Shown here in pieces: positions 54,281-63,719 of a stretch of DNA of 64,000 bases. The position numbers were made by a program, and so were the translations under genes. The DNA comes from Pseudomonadota bacterium (lineage in GTDB: Bacteria; Pseudomonadota; Alphaproteobacteria; UBA828), in assembly GCA_027624955.1 (NCBI GenBank), contig JAQBTG010000009.1, forward strand, positions 35,480 to 99,479, in the 5' to 3' direction. Position 1 is the stretch's first letter, and each line of letters starts with the position of its first letter. Under the pieces are notes generated by a model that made no database searches, was not told the DNA's origin, and saw only the letters and a program-made list of their open reading frames with translations.

Positions 54281-54407
54281 GCCGCTGCCTACTATTTTGC
54301 GCCCTGGTTGGCTGCGAGATATTTTGATCCATGCATCGCGGTACAATCCGTAGCTCCGATACCAAGACAACTTGCCTTGACGGTGTGCGGGCTGCAAGCT
54401 TACGACC

Positions 54408-54947
54408 ATGACGGATATCATGCGTGGGTATTTTGGCGTCGGCGTTGAGGGCGTGAGCAAGCCGTTCAATGTCGGCAATTTGATGCGCTCGGCGCATGCC
54501 TTCGGCGCGGGTTTCGTGTTTACCATCGCCGCCGAGTATGCTGGCGCCGGCTCAGATACCGCGAAGACGCACGAACATGTACCGTTTTATCGCTTCGCCA
54601 GCGTCGCTGAGTTGAATTTGCCTGATGGCTGCGCCCTTGTCGGAATCGAATTGATGGACGAGGCGGTTGATCTGCCGATCTTTCCGCACCCTCTGAACGC
54701 CGCCTATGTGCTCGGCCCAGAGCGCGGCTCGCTGTCACCGGAACTTGTCGAGCGTTGTGACCATGTGGTGCGGATTCCGGCGCGTTTCTCGATAAATCTC
54801 GGGGTTGCCGGGGCGATCGTCATGTATGATCGCATGCTGGCGCTTGGCCGCTTTGGTGACCGTCCGCTCAATCCGCGCGCCCCATCGACGCCGCGCCCAG
54901 CCCATGTCTATGGCGCACCGACCCGGCGCCGGCCGAAGCCAGTTTGA
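54408..54947 (+). CDS. RNA 2'-O-methyltransferase of the SpoU/TrmH family
   Basis: 179 residues. SPOUT knot motifs: motif 1 NVGNLMRSAHAFGA (Asn and Arg), motif 2 YVLGPERGSLSPEL, motif 3 RFSINLGVAGAIVMYDRML. No N-terminal RNA-binding extension. Short TrmL/TrmH-like form; target nucleotide (tRNA position 34 or rRNA) is unknown. ATG 54420 is an alternative start. Ends with a basic Pro/Arg tail. Confidence 0.9.
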   Translation: MTDIMRGYFGVGVEGVSKPFNVGNLMRSAHAFGAGFVFTIAAEYAGAGSDTAKTHEHVPFYRFASVAELNLPDGCALVGIELMDEAVDLPIFPHPLNAAYVLGPERGSLSPELVERCDHVVRIPARFSINLGVAGAIVMYDRMLALGRFGDRPLNPRAPSTPRPAHVYGAPTRRRPKPV

Positions 54948-55012
54948 GCCTCTCCCGATCAAGTATGGAAAATGCCCTGGAACCTGGCTGGCTATCGGGA
55001 TATCCTAGTCAC

Positions 55013-55558
55013 ATGCGCGTGCAATTCCTGAGACTCTTTGGTTCACCGTCCCTCGCCGTTAGTGCCCTCTTCTTCGCCGCCCTTGTGGCGGTGGGCGGCG
55101 TGGCCGGCCAAGCGCTGGCGCAGGAAGAATTGAGCAAGAACGGCGCTTGGACGGCTTTTACCTACAAAGAAGGCGGCAAGCTGACGTGTTACATGTACGC
55201 GCAGCCGACCAAGCAGGAAGGCAATTACACCAAGCGCAGCGCGCCGAACGCGATGATCACACGGCGCCGCGGCTCCGTCGTGGTCGAAGAAGTGAGTGTC
55301 ACCTCGGGCTATCCCTACAAGGATGGTTCGCCGATCAGCTTACAAATTGATGGCCGCGGTTTCAAATTTGGCATCATTCAGGACGAACATGCCTGGGCCA
55401 ACAACGCCGATGAAGACAAAGTCGCCGTCCAGGCGATGATCCGAGGCAGTAATTTGACCGTCCGCGGAACCTCCCGAAAAGATAGCTATTCGCTTGATAC
55501 TTATTCGCTGAAAGGCTTCAGCAAGACGCATAAAGCGATCGTTAAGGCCTGCCCGTAA
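55013..55558 (+). CDS. IalB-like secreted protein (invasion-associated locus B family)
   Basis: 181 residues from ATG 55013. Signal peptide with hydrophobic [16 protein letters not shown], probably cleaved after QALA. The mature part has a beta-rich pattern and [20 protein letters not shown], with [20 protein letters not shown] and a C-terminal Cys pair arrangement (LTC, KAC) typical of IalB-like proteins in alphaproteobacteria next to rlmN. It is likely periplasmic. In Bartonella IalB affects invasion; in non-pathogens function is unknown. Not evidence for virulence. Confidence 0.8.
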   Translation: MRVQFLRLFGSPSLAVSALFFAALVAVGGVAGQALAQEELSKNGAWTAFTYKEGGKLTCYMYAQPTKQEGNYTKRSAPNAMITRRRGSVVVEEVSVTSGYPYKDGSPISLQIDGRGFKFGIIQDEHAWANNADEDKVAVQAMIRGSNLTVRGTSRKDSYSLDTYSLKGFSKTHKAIVKACP

Positions 55559-55637
55559 TCATTTGTTTTTACGTATTACTGCGCCACGCCGGTTCACGGT
55601 TGTGGAAATTTTCGCCGCAGGCACGTATATCAACCGC

Positions 55638-56792
55638 ATGAAAGACGTAAGCGCATCGGCGGTGGACGAACGTGTGAGCCTGATCGGTATGGATCGGGCG
55701 GAGTTGGCGCAGGCTGTGGCGCACATCGGCGAATCCGAAAAAAGCGCAAGTCTGCGCGCCAAACAGCTCTGGCATTGGATTTATCATCACGGCGTGGATG
55801 ATTTCTCACACATGTCGAGTTTGAACGGCGCGCTGCGCGAAGCATTGGCGGCCGCCTATACTCTGGCGCGGCCCAAAATCACCCGCGACCAATTGTCTGA
55901 AGACGGCACGCGCAAATGGCTGTTGCGCTTTCCCGACGGGCAGGAAGCCGAAAGCGTCTACATTCCCGAAGAGGACCGCGGCGCGTTGTGCATGTCGGCG
56001 CAAGTGGGCTGCACCTTGACCTGCGGTTTTTGCCATACCGGTACCCAGCGCCTGGTGCGCAACTTGGAAGCGCGCGAGATCATCTCGCAGTTCCTGGTGG
56101 CGCGCGACAGCTACGGCGAATGGCCATCGCCCCAGGACGGCAGAATGATCTCTAACATCGTCATGATGGGTATGGGCGAGCCGCTGTTTAATTATGAGAA
56201 TGTCGCCAAGGCGATCCGTATCGCCATGGACCCCGAAGGGCTGTCGATATCGCGCCGTCGCATCACGCTTTCAACCGCCGGCGTGGCGCCGATGATCGAG
56301 CGTTGCGGCAAGGAGCTCGGCGTTGGCCTGGCGATATCGCTGCACGCCGTGACCGATGAACTGCGCGACGAATTGATGCCGATCAACCGCAAATATCCAT
56401 TGGCGGAATTGCTCGACGCCTGCCGGCGCTATCCCACCGCGTCGAACGCAAGGCGCATTACTTTCGAATATGTCATGCTGAAGGGGATCAATGATTCGCC
56501 GGCGGACGCCAAAGCGCTGGTGCGCCTGATCGCTGGGATTCCGGCCAAAATCAATCTCATTCCGTTCAATGCCTGGCCCGGCGCGCCCTACGAATGTTCA
56601 GAGCCCGAAGACATCGCGAAATTCGCCACCATCGTCAACAAGGCTGGTTATTCTTCGCCGGTGCGGACACCGCGCGGGCGCGATATTTCCGCCGCCTGTG
56701 GGCAGCTCCGCTCCGAGAGTCTGCGCACACCGCGCGCCGCACGATTGTCCAAACCCGGTCCAGCGGCCGCGCCTCAGGCGGCGCTCACATGA
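55638..56792 (+). CDS. rlmN: Dual-specificity RNA methyltransferase RlmN
   Basis: Radical-SAM enzyme methylating C2 of A2503 in 23S rRNA and A37 in some tRNAs. 384 residues from ATG 55638 (MKDVSASAV). Cluster motif CTLTCGFC near 124-131, SAQVGC before it, then [12 protein letters not shown] and the catalytic second Cys in the C-terminal [12 protein letters not shown]. The upstream extension to 55563 is not coding. Followed seven bases later by a small membrane-protein gene. Confidence 0.95.
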   Translation: MKDVSASAVDERVSLIGMDRAELAQAVAHIGESEKSASLRAKQLWHWIYHHGVDDFSHMSSLNGALREALAAAYTLARPKITRDQLSEDGTRKWLLRFPDGQEAESVYIPEEDRGALCMSAQVGCTLTCGFCHTGTQRLVRNLEAREIISQFLVARDSYGEWPSPQDGRMISNIVMMGMGEPLFNYENVAKAIRIAMDPEGLSISRRRITLSTAGVAPMIERCGKELGVGLAISLHAVTDELRDELMPINRKYPLAELLDACRRYPTASNARRITFEYVMLKGINDSPADAKALVRLIAGIPAKINLIPFNAWPGAPYECSEPEDIAKFATIVNKAGYSSPVRTPRGRDISAACGQLRSESLRTPRAARLSKPGPAAAPQAALT

Positions 56793-56799
56793 GGCGCTA

Positions 56800-56994
56800 A
56801 TGAATCCGCCACTTCTGATTATTGCTTCCCTGGTATTCGCGCTGGTCGTGATCTATCCGCTGTCGCGTATCTGCAAGCGGGCTGGACTGCCCTGGTGGCC
56901 GGCCTTGGTTGTCTTTGTTCCGATCATCGGGCCGCCCATCACCGCTTATCTGCTGGCGGCCAGCCGCTGGCCGAGCCACCCATTCGGGCGCTAG
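56800..56994 (+). CDS. Small membrane protein (64 aa), unknown
   Basis: 64 residues from ATG 56800, seven bases after rlmN. Two membrane helices: LLIIASLVFALVVIYPLSRI and WWPALVVFVPIIGPPITAYLLA, separated by CKRAGLPW. A short basic end. It resembles small DUF5684/PH-like membrane proteins by the ARAGLPWWxAL pattern, but no family is named. The next gene has the same NKAGLNPWWAYALL pattern, so the two probably arose by duplication and belong to one membrane system. Confidence 0.7.
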   Translation: MNPPLLIIASLVFALVVIYPLSRICKRAGLPWWPALVVFVPIIGPPITAYLLAASRWPSHPFGR

Positions 56995-57004
56995 GAAAAA
57001 AGCC

Positions 57005-57400
57005 ATGCCGGTAATACACGGAATGTTGAACCTCGTCATGCTGGCGGTTACCATTTGGTGCTATTGGCGAATTCTCAACAAAGCGGGGCTGAACCCGTGG
57101 TGGGCCTATGCGCTATTGGTGTCGTTGGCGATTGCCTATGTGACCAGTATTTATCAGAGCCCCGTTGTACTATTTGCGCCCTATATCGTGCCCGCCGTGT
57201 TGATTTGGATTTTTGCTTTCGTCCGCTGGCCGAGCTATGAGAAATCGCCCGGCGCGGATGAGCCCAACCGCTATATGCCGTACCAATATAAGCGCTCCGA
57301 CGTCTCGCCTTCGGCCGATCCCCATCGCACCGTGAATCCAAAATTCGGCGATGCCGCGGCCGATCGCGAGGGGCGCCGGCTTCCGGACAAGAAACAATAG
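57005..57400 (+). CDS. Membrane protein with cytosolic tail, unknown
   Basis: 131 residues from ATG 57005, with AGGAAAAAAGCC before it. Helices: LNLVMLAVTIWCYWRIL, WWAYALLVSLAIAYVTSIY and VVLFAPYIVPAVLIWIFAF; then a polar tail (about 50 residues) rich in Pro, Ser, Asp and Arg. KAGLNPWW recalls the upstream 64-aa protein. No known function; conserved between rlmN and argG as far as context suggests. Confidence 0.72.
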   Translation: MPVIHGMLNLVMLAVTIWCYWRILNKAGLNPWWAYALLVSLAIAYVTSIYQSPVVLFAPYIVPAVLIWIFAFVRWPSYEKSPGADEPNRYMPYQYKRSDVSPSADPHRTVNPKFGDAAADREGRRLPDKKQ

Positions 57401-57423
57401 TTCAATTTCTGAGCCGGCCGTTC

Positions 57424-57451
57424 TTGCCGCGCGTTCGACTTTGCCTATACT
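57424..57451 (+). promoter_or_regulatory. argG: Candidate promoter of argG
   Basis: TTGCCG (57424-57429), 16-base spacer, TATACT (57446-57451); the transcript would begin near 57458, about 27 bases before the argG ATG. No arginine-repressor-like operator is seen. Confidence 0.5.
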
Positions 57452-57484
57452 GCGCGCGCTTCCCATCAAGCGCGGCGTAACATC

Positions 57485-58696
57485 ATGAAAAATAGTTCAG
57501 ACCGGCCGATCAAGAAAACCGTCCTCGCCTATTCGGGCGGGCTCGATACGTCGATCATCCTGCGCTGGTTGCAGGAGCAATATGGCTGTGAAGTGGTAAC
57601 GTTCACCGCCGATCTCGGCCAGGGCGAAGAACTCGACTCGGTACGGACCAAGGCCGAAGCCATGGGCGTCTCGGAAATCTTTATTGAAGATTTGCGCGAG
57701 GAGTTTGTGCGTGATTACGTCTTTCCGATGTTCCGTGCCAACGCGCTATATGAGGGTGTGTATCTGCTCGGCACCTCGATCGCGCGCCCGCTGATTGCCA
57801 AGCGGCAAATCGAGATTGCCCATCAAGTCGGCGCCGATTCGGTCGCGCATGGCGCCACTGGTAAGGGCAACGATCAAGTGCGCTTTGAACTCGGCTATTA
57901 TGCCTGCGATCCGGACATCCACATCATCGCGCCGTGGCGCGAATGGGATTTGGCGTCGCGCGAGGATCTGGTGCGCTATGCCGAGAAGCACCAGATTCCC
58001 ATCCCGCGCGACAAACGCGGCGCGCCGCCCTATTCAACCGACGCCAATCTTCTGCACATTTCCTATGAGGGCAAGGTGCTGGAAGATCCCTGGGTCGGCC
58101 CCGACGAAGAGATGTACACGCGCTCGGTGGCGCCGGAGGCCGCGCCCGATACGCCGCTTATTCTAGAAATCGACTTTGCCGCTGGTGACGCGGTGGCGCT
58201 TGACGGCGAAGCCTTGTCGCCGGCCACGCTCCTCACCCGGCTTAACGAAATGGCGGGCGCGCATGGCATCGGCCGCATCGACATCGTTGAAAACCGCTTT
58301 GTCGGCATGAAATCACGCGGCGTTTATGAGACGCCGGGCGGCACGGTTCTGTTGCAGGCGCATCGCGCCATCGAATCGCTGTGCCTCGACCGCGGCGCTG
58401 CGCATCTCAAAGACGAGCTGATGCCGCGCTATGCCGAGCTTATCTATAACGGCTTCTGGTTCTCGCCGGAGCGCGACATGATCCAGGCCGCCATCGACGA
58501 CAGTCAAAAATCGGTCGAGGGTACTGTGCGCCTCAAGCTCTATAAGGGCGGCGTCTATGTGCAGGGGCGAAAATCCCCGACCAGCCTCTATAGCGAGGAC
58601 CACGCCACATTCGAGGCCGATACAGTCTACGATCAGCGCGATGCCGAGGGCTTTATCAAGCTCAATGCGCTGCGTCTTCGGCTACGCCAAAAATAG
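57485..58696 (+). CDS. argG: Argininosuccinate synthase
   Basis: Joins citrulline and aspartate with ATP, the penultimate step of arginine synthesis. 403 residues, typical short type. N-terminal ATP-pyrophosphatase loop [17 protein letters not shown], then [24 protein letters not shown], and the C-terminal [23 protein letters not shown] 57485. Downstream is a long palindrome shared with nnrU. Confidence 0.97.
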   Translation: MKNSSDRPIKKTVLAYSGGLDTSIILRWLQEQYGCEVVTFTADLGQGEELDSVRTKAEAMGVSEIFIEDLREEFVRDYVFPMFRANALYEGVYLLGTSIARPLIAKRQIEIAHQVGADSVAHGATGKGNDQVRFELGYYACDPDIHIIAPWREWDLASREDLVRYAEKHQIPIPRDKRGAPPYSTDANLLHISYEGKVLEDPWVGPDEEMYTRSVAPEAAPDTPLILEIDFAAGDAVALDGEALSPATLLTRLNEMAGAHGIGRIDIVENRFVGMKSRGVYETPGGTVLLQAHRAIESLCLDRGAAHLKDELMPRYAELIYNGFWFSPERDMIQAAIDDSQKSVEGTVRLKLYKGGVYVQGRKSPTSLYSEDHATFEADTVYDQRDAEGFIKLNALRLRLRQK

Positions 58697-58700
58697 CGTC

Positions 58701-58769
58701 GCTAGCGCATTCTAATTCCTGCAAATGCATCGTCGCAGGTGATTCTACCTGCTCGGAATTTGCGCTAGC
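58701..58769. terminator. Nested palindrome in the argG/nnrU convergent gap
   Basis: GCTAGCGCA (58701-58709) pairs with TGCGCTAGC (58761-58769); inside this AATTCC (58714-58719) with GGAATT (58755-58760), and GCAGGT (58735-58740) with ACCTGC (58747-58752). The 69-base structure is symmetric and fills the gap between two converging genes, overlapping the nnrU stop codon. It probably ends transcription from both sides or is a copy of a small repeated palindromic element. Confidence 0.6.
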
Positions 58770-59403
58770 CCGGCAGGGCGCTGAAGCCGATCACATGCTC
58801 GTGGGCGAATAGAATCACGAGGTAAAGAACCAACGCCGCAACAATTCGGACATATCCGATTTCCCTCAGGCTGGGCCGTCCTTTACCTCGTAGCGCGGCG
58901 ACGAACGGAATGGCCGAGCTGCCCGCAAATTTCTCAGCCCAGCGTTCGGGCTCCTCGCGGCGGATTCTGGCGTCTGCCAGCGGTTGGTCGATCAGCGCGA
59001 ACAGGGCGAGGGCGCCGAACAGCATCAGCGAAGCGGCGTCGCCGTTTGTCGGGATGTGCGCCGCCGCCCATAGAAAGAGCGCCCACAATAGGGGGTGGCG
59101 GGTGACTTTCTGCATGCCGGGCGCGGACATACCGGCGAGCAGTATCAACACCAGCGGCATCACGGCGAGCGGGATCAGCTGGGTCCAGCCCGGCGCCTCC
59201 CAGAGCTGCGTGTAGGGCGCGTCCATATGGGCGAAGACAATCCACACCGTGCCGCCAATGGCGATCAGCGAAAAAACGGCGCGGTAGGCTTGCTTGCCCA
59301 GCGCGCCGCGTAGCGTCTTGCGCAGGCCCGGGACGCCAGGCATCAAGTGAATGCCAATAAACACGACCAGTGCGATCGCCAAACTCCATAAACTGCCGGT
59401 CAT
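58765..59403 (-). CDS. NnrU family membrane protein
   Basis: 212 residues. Six or so membrane helices: LAIALVVFIGIHLMPG, AVFSLIAIGGTVWIVFAHM, QLIPLAVMPLVLILLAG, WALFLWAAAHI, LMLFGALALFALID and IVAALVLYLVILFAHE. TRHPLLWALFLWAAAHIPTNGD is the NnrU/isoprenylcysteine-methyltransferase-like core. The family was named for denitrification in Rhodobacter, but no nitrite or nitric-oxide reductase is here, so such a role is not supported. Confidence 0.9.
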   Translation of the reverse strand: MTGSLWSLAIALVVFIGIHLMPGVPGLRKTLRGALGKQAYRAVFSLIAIGGTVWIVFAHMDAPYTQLWEAPGWTQLIPLAVMPLVLILLAGMSAPGMQKVTRHPLLWALFLWAAAHIPTNGDAASLMLFGALALFALIDQPLADARIRREEPERWAEKFAGSSAIPFVAALRGKGRPSLREIGYVRIVAALVLYLVILFAHEHVIGFSALPG

Positions 59404-59442
59404 GCTAAGCCCGTTCTCCCGGTTTGCGGTTTCACCCGGCCG

Positions 59443-60354
59443 TTACTCGGGCTCGGGCACGCCGGCCTGGCGGCAAGCGGCGGTCAGGGTATTTTTCAAC
59501 AGGCAGGCAATGGTCATCGGGCCGACGCCGCCCGGCACTGGCGTGATCGCGCCGGCGACTTTGACCGCTTCGTCGAAATCGAGATCGCCGACCAGCCGCG
59601 TGCCGGATTTCCTGCTGGCATCGTCGATCCGGTTGATGCCAACGTCGATCACCGTGGCGCCGGGCTTGATCCAGTCGCCCTTCACCATGCTCGCGCGCCC
59701 GACCGCGGCGATGACGATATCGGCGCGCCGGCATTCGGCCGCGAGATCGCGGGTGCGCGAGTGGGCGATGGTCACGGTGCAATGCTCCTTCAATAACAGT
59801 GCCGCCATCGGCTTGCCGACGATATTGGAGCGCCCGACGACGATCGCCTGCATGCCGCTGAGGTCGCCGATGACCTTCTTCAGCATCAGCAGACAACCGA
59901 CCGGCGTGCACGGCACCATGGCGTCCTGACCACTGTGGAGGCGCCCGACATTCAGCGTGTGAAAGCCGTCGACATCCTTGTCGGGATTGATGGCGTTGAG
60001 GATGGCGTCTGAATCGACCTGATCGGGCAGCGGCAATTGCACCAAGATGCCATGCACCGTGGGGTCGTTGTTCAGTTCCACGACCTTGGCCATGACTTCA
60101 TCATGGCTGGCGCTGACGGGTAGTTTATAGGTGTTCGAATTCATCCCCGCTTCGAGCGTCGACTTGCCCTTGTTGCGCACATAAACCTCGCTCGCCGGAT
60201 CTTCGCCGACCAGCACCACCGAGAGGCCCGGTGTCACGCCATGGCGCTCTTTCAGAATTGCCACCCGGCGGCCGATATCGGCGCGCAGATCGGCGGCCAT
60301 GGCCTTGCCGTCGATTATCATGGCCTTGCCGTCGGTTATGTTGGCGTCGCTCAT
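59443..60354 (-). CDS. folD: Bifunctional methylenetetrahydrofolate dehydrogenase/cyclohydrolase FolD
   Basis: Interconverts methylene- and formyl-tetrahydrofolate with NADP. 303 residues from ATG 60354 (ATGA overlap with the DUF167 stop). Family motifs: [18 protein letters not shown] (catalytic Lys in YVRNK), [36 protein letters not shown] and [10 protein letters not shown]. The first 25 residues ([19 protein letters not shown]) hold an apparent small duplication, [14 protein letters not shown]. Confidence 0.96.
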   Translation of the reverse strand: MSDANITDGKAMIIDGKAMAADLRADIGRRVAILKERHGVTPGLSVVLVGEDPASEVYVRNKGKSTLEAGMNSNTYKLPVSASHDEVMAKVVELNNDPTVHGILVQLPLPDQVDSDAILNAINPDKDVDGFHTLNVGRLHSGQDAMVPCTPVGCLLMLKKVIGDLSGMQAIVVGRSNIVGKPMAALLLKEHCTVTIAHSRTRDLAAECRRADIVIAAVGRASMVKGDWIKPGATVIDVGINRIDDASRKSGTRLVGDLDFDEAVKVAGAITPVPGGVGPMTIACLLKNTLTAACRQAGVPEPE

Positions 60355-60653
60355 GTTAATTCTCCACAAAACAGTTCGAGGCGTTTTTTAAGGTCCGTTT
60401 GGTCGCCGACGATTTGTATCGTTTTTTGCCGCGCCGTGGCGCCGGACGCTATATGCATCGCTGACGCTGGCAGGCAGAGTTCGCGTGCCAACAGTTTGAG
60501 GAGGGCGCGGTTGGCTTTGCCGTCTTCAGCCGGCGCGGCGACTGCGGCCTTCACATAGGCCGCGCCGTCGGCCGTCTGCGCGATGCCGTTAATGCCGGCG
60601 CGTCCGGCCTTCGGTGTCAGGCGGACGGCGAGGCGGACGCCCGAATCATTCAT
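60351..60653 (-). CDS. DUF167 family protein (YggU)
   Basis: 100 residues from ATG 60653 ([20 protein letters not shown]). The LxVRxxPxAxxxxI start and [19 protein letters not shown] are the YggU core; a longer start at TTG 60740 adds a low-complexity ENTPENTP segment and is not favoured. Function unknown, RNA or nucleotide-related folds suggested. Between yggT and folD. Confidence 0.9.
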   Translation of the reverse strand: MNDSGVRLAVRLTPKAGRAGINGIAQTADGAAYVKAAVAAPAEDGKANRALLKLLARELCLPASAMHIASGATARQKTIQIVGDQTDLKKRLELFCGELT

Positions 60654-60720
60654 GCCATAGGGAGTGTTTTCGGGCGTGTTTTCGGGTGGCAGGCGATGCC
60701 TCACCTGAGATTGCCGACCC

Positions 60721-60999
60721 TCAGCCGAGATTGTCGACAATGAGACTGCGGATGAAATAGAGCGCGAGAATCAGGATCATCGGCGAAAGATCGACGCCGC
60801 CGAGCGACGGGATGATGCGCCGGATCGGCCTGAGCGCCGGTTCAGTGATGCGGTAGAGAAAGCCCAGCACGGTATGTATAAACTGGTTCTGGGTGTTCAA
60901 TATATTGAAAGCGGTGAGCCAACTGATAATGGCTGTGGCGATGAGCACATAGATATAAATCGAAAAAACAGCGTAAATAAGGTCTGCTAAAGCATTCAT
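60721..60999 (-). CDS. YggT family membrane protein
   Basis: 92 residues from ATG 60999 (MNALADLIYAVFSIYIYVLI). Two membrane helices, IYIYVLIATAIISWLTAF and SPMILILALYFIRSLIV, flank the TEPALRPIRRIIPSLGGVDLS loop, the family signature. Linked to ion homeostasis and cell division in some species. Next to yggU, as usual. Confidence 0.93.
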   Translation of the reverse strand: MNALADLIYAVFSIYIYVLIATAIISWLTAFNILNTQNQFIHTVLGFLYRITEPALRPIRRIIPSLGGVDLSPMILILALYFIRSLIVDNLG

Positions 61000-61090
61000 G
61001 GTTTTCTTTCGTGCAAGGCCGTGGCTCGGGCGGCGGCCAGTATATCCCAAAGCGAAAAGAGGACCAGCCTTTCTCATCTGGCCGCGCGCC

Positions 61091-61120
61091 TTGACAGGCC
61101 CGAAAAACCGGCCACATTAT
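61091..61120 (+). promoter_or_regulatory. Promoter of tRNA-Ala
   Basis: TTGACA (61091-61096, consensus), 18-base spacer, CATTAT (61115-61120), ending 45 bases before the tRNA 5' end. The G/C-rich discriminator after the -10 fits a stable-RNA promoter. Confidence 0.6.
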
Positions 61121-61165
61121 CCGCCACCGCGCCGGCTCGTCCGGTCGCGCACCCGATACGCTAAC

Positions 61166-61241
<76 letters not shown>

Positions 61242-61351
61242 GCATCCCCTCCAGGCTTGTCTAGTATAGACCGATTTATCCGCAGGTTTCTGGGATTTTC
61301 GGCATCTCATCTCTATATCCGTCCGAGCTGATCTGATATAATACAGGCTCA

Positions 61352-61374
61352 AAGTGTCACTATAAGTGTCACTA
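61352..61374 (+). repeat. Direct repeat upstream of the integrase gene
   Basis: AAGTGTCACTA occurs twice (61352-61362 and 61364-61374), period 12, between tRNA-Ala and int. Such closely spaced short repeats are typical arm-type integrase-binding sites. A TATAAT at 61337-61342 just upstream could be the int -10, though no clear -35 accompanies it. Confidence 0.55.
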
Positions 61375-61483
61375 GGAAACACAATCTAAAGCGTGGTGTT
61401 TTTTGCGTGTTCTGCAACGAAACCACACCATGGAGGCGATTCAGCCAACGCGGTAGTGGTTGGGCAGGAAAGGGGAGAGCCAG

Positions 61484-62698
61484 ATGAACAACGCCAAGCT
61501 AAAGGCTTTATCGAGCCCAGGCCGTTACGCCGATGGCTCTGTCCGAGGGCTTTACATCCAGGTACAGAAGGGAGGGACGAAATACTGGATGTTTCGGTAC
61601 AAGCGCGATGGTGAGCAGAAGTATATGGGCCTCGGTTCATACCCTGTCATCAGCTTAAAGGGAGCTCGAAACAAGGCTCTGAATCTTCGCAAGCACATTG
61701 CCGAAGGTATCGACCCGAAAGAGGAGAAGCGAAAGGATGAGGCTGTGGCGGCGGCTTCAAGTAATACATTCGAGGCTGTCGCTAGACGGTGCTCGGCCTC
61801 AAGAGAACAAGCATTCCGAAACGAGAAACATATCTGGCAATGGCTGAGAACTCTCGAGATGTATGCTTTCCCCTATATCGGAAACATTAAGATTGGGGAA
61901 ATCCGTCACCCAGACATTGTTAGGCTGTTAGAGCCAATTTGGTTAACAAAAGCTGAAACCGCAAAAAGGACCAGACAGCGTATCGAAAGTGTTTTTGATT
62001 TTGCCGCAGCACACGGAATTTTTGACCGAGCGAATCCTGCCAACATCGCTTTACTCAAAGATGCTTTACCAAGGCGCGCAAAGCACCTGACCAAAAGCAA
62101 ACCCCACCCAGCCATGCCAGCATCGCAAGTCCCCTCCTTTTACGCTGCTTTGTGCCGTCAAGGATCGATGTCGGCGCTGGCGCTACGTTGGACAATCCTG
62201 ACAGGTGCTCGAACAGACGAGACTTTAAAGGCTACATGGGATGAAATATCTCGCAAAGATAAGGTCTGGGTGATTCCTCCAGAGCGGACAAAAACATACG
62301 ATGAGTTTGTGCTCCCACTGACAGATGAGATGATGGACCTGCTCGATAAACTTGAAGAAGTACGCAACAACCATCCTTACATATTTTGGTCACCGATGGC
62401 GCCCGACAAGCCAATGAGTGACGCTACAATGAGGATACGGCTCCGTAAAATGGGCATCGCTGTAGAAACCGCAAGCGTTCATGGGTTTAGGGCTTGTCTA
62501 AAGACATGGGGGCTTGATCAAGGATTCAGTGAAGAAGTAACGGAGGCGGCACTGGCGCATAAATTCGGGAACAAAGTCAGCCAAAGTTATAACAGGACTG
62601 ATCTGTTGGAGCAGCGAAGGGGGCTTATGGCGCAGTACTCACTTTATGTGACAGGCGCTCATTGTGCTGCTTCCCAAGCGGAGCGCGCTTTGTTGTAA
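61484..62698 (+). CDS. P4-type tyrosine integrase (DUF4102 plus phage integrase domain)
   Basis: 404 residues from ATG 61484 with GGGGAGAG before it. N-terminal DUF4102 (SPGRYADGSVRGLYIQVQKG, then YMGLGSYPVISLKGAR), a core-binding domain (about 100-210), and the catalytic domain with Arg in TGARTDE, His-x2-Arg in HGFRACLK, and the nucleophile Tyr in SQSYNRTD. All catalytic residues appear, so it should be active. Less GC-rich than the neighbours. Same direction as tRNA-Ala, with its 3' end overlapping the unknown gene by 40 bases. Confidence 0.93.
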   Translation: MNNAKLKALSSPGRYADGSVRGLYIQVQKGGTKYWMFRYKRDGEQKYMGLGSYPVISLKGARNKALNLRKHIAEGIDPKEEKRKDEAVAAASSNTFEAVARRCSASREQAFRNEKHIWQWLRTLEMYAFPYIGNIKIGEIRHPDIVRLLEPIWLTKAETAKRTRQRIESVFDFAAAHGIFDRANPANIALLKDALPRRAKHLTKSKPHPAMPASQVPSFYAALCRQGSMSALALRWTILTGARTDETLKATWDEISRKDKVWVIPPERTKTYDEFVLPLTDEMMDLLDKLEEVRNNHPYIFWSPMAPDKPMSDATMRIRLRKMGIAVETASVHGFRACLKTWGLDQGFSEEVTEAALAHKFGNKVSQSYNRTDLLEQRRGLMAQYSLYVTGAHCAASQAERALL

Positions 62699-63651
62699 CG
62701 TTTCATCGTATCTCTGATGTGTGTTAGCCCAGATTCCTCAGTGAAGAATATGACGCCCCTTGTAGGATGTTTACCCATATCAATTAGGTCTCCCACTTGG
62801 GCGGCTCTAAGACAAAACTCCAGGAATGCTTTAGGTTTTGGTCCTGCTGTCGCTGGCTCTCTCGCGTAGCTAGGCCACAAGCCTGTGCACAACCTATATA
62901 TATCTGCCAGTGACAGTATCCAACGATCTCTTAATTCCTGGTAACTCCTCGCCCTTCTGTGGGTGGACGTATTTTTATCGATTTTTACCTGCGCAGCGTC
63001 ATGAACCCACAACATACGCCAGGACGATCTTATATCTAGTTCAGAATCTTTAATTTTTTGGTCCTGAATATATTCTTCGTACTGGCCTATCTCTTGTACT
63101 TTTTCTGAGAGAAAGTAGTTCAATTCCTTAAGCCTGCGAAACGTATCCTGCGGCAAGCCCACGTGAGCCAGAGCTTCTAGAACTACCACTTCACCATCAG
63201 ACATGCCGCCATCACCCAACTTGTGCATTACAGACCAGCCCTCCCCCGTTTGAGCTTCCTCTGCTTCCTCTTCTTCAAATGTAATAGCTGATAGTATGGG
63301 ATAGATACTCAGCAATTTTTTCAGCGAAGGTATGAAGCTTGCGGCGGCACCGCTACTCGTCCTGTCTAACTTTTCCAGCGCCCTCCTACCTGATTTTTTG
63401 CCCTTGTTCTGCCTACCTGCAATCTTCGCATTTGCCCAAATCCCATAGCTGACTATTCGGCACGCCTCGTTCACAGCGGACGCTTCATCTTCCGACAAGC
63501 CCTCTGCCACTTTGAAAACACCAGCAGGGTCATAGCCTTCGGGCACCATGTCGCCATCGAGCGGCAGCAAACCATCCAGCCAATGCGGCCCTACCAACCA
63601 ATCGATTACTTCATCCGTTTCCGATGGGGCGTTATCTTTGTTTTCCGTCAT
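62659..63651 (-). CDS. Protein of unknown function on the integrated element
   Basis: About 330 residues from ATG 63651; longer starts (to 63780) run through the divergent HTH gene's control region. Acidic N-terminus, GPHWLDGLLPLDGDMVPEG, a basic stretch with GRQNKGKKSGRRALEKLDR, an acidic EEEEAEEAQ cluster near 165, long helices, and a C-terminal LRDRWILSLADIYRLCTGLW and GVIFFTEESGLTHIRDT. No signal peptide, membrane segment or known catalytic motif. I do not recognise it. AT-richer than the core genes. Divergent from the HTH protein. Confidence 0.75.
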   Translation of the reverse strand: MTENKDNAPSETDEVIDWLVGPHWLDGLLPLDGDMVPEGYDPAGVFKVAEGLSEDEASAVNEACRIVSYGIWANAKIAGRQNKGKKSGRRALEKLDRTSSGAAASFIPSLKKLLSIYPILSAITFEEEEAEEAQTGEGWSVMHKLGDGGMSDGEVVVLEALAHVGLPQDTFRRLKELNYFLSEKVQEIGQYEEYIQDQKIKDSELDIRSSWRMLWVHDAAQVKIDKNTSTHRRARSYQELRDRWILSLADIYRLCTGLWPSYAREPATAGPKPKAFLEFCLRAAQVGDLIDMGKHPTRGVIFFTEESGLTHIRDTMKRYNKARSAWEAAQ

Positions 63652-63719
63652 TTTCACACCATAGCCGCTTTTCGGCACGCCCTCCATATTGGCCGCACAC
63701 GCAACGGAGGAGGCCAGTG

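Noticed and set aside
58765..59403. NnrU as evidence for denitrification
   Set aside because: The family is common in non-denitrifiers and no nitrite or nitric-oxide reductase gene is present in the window.
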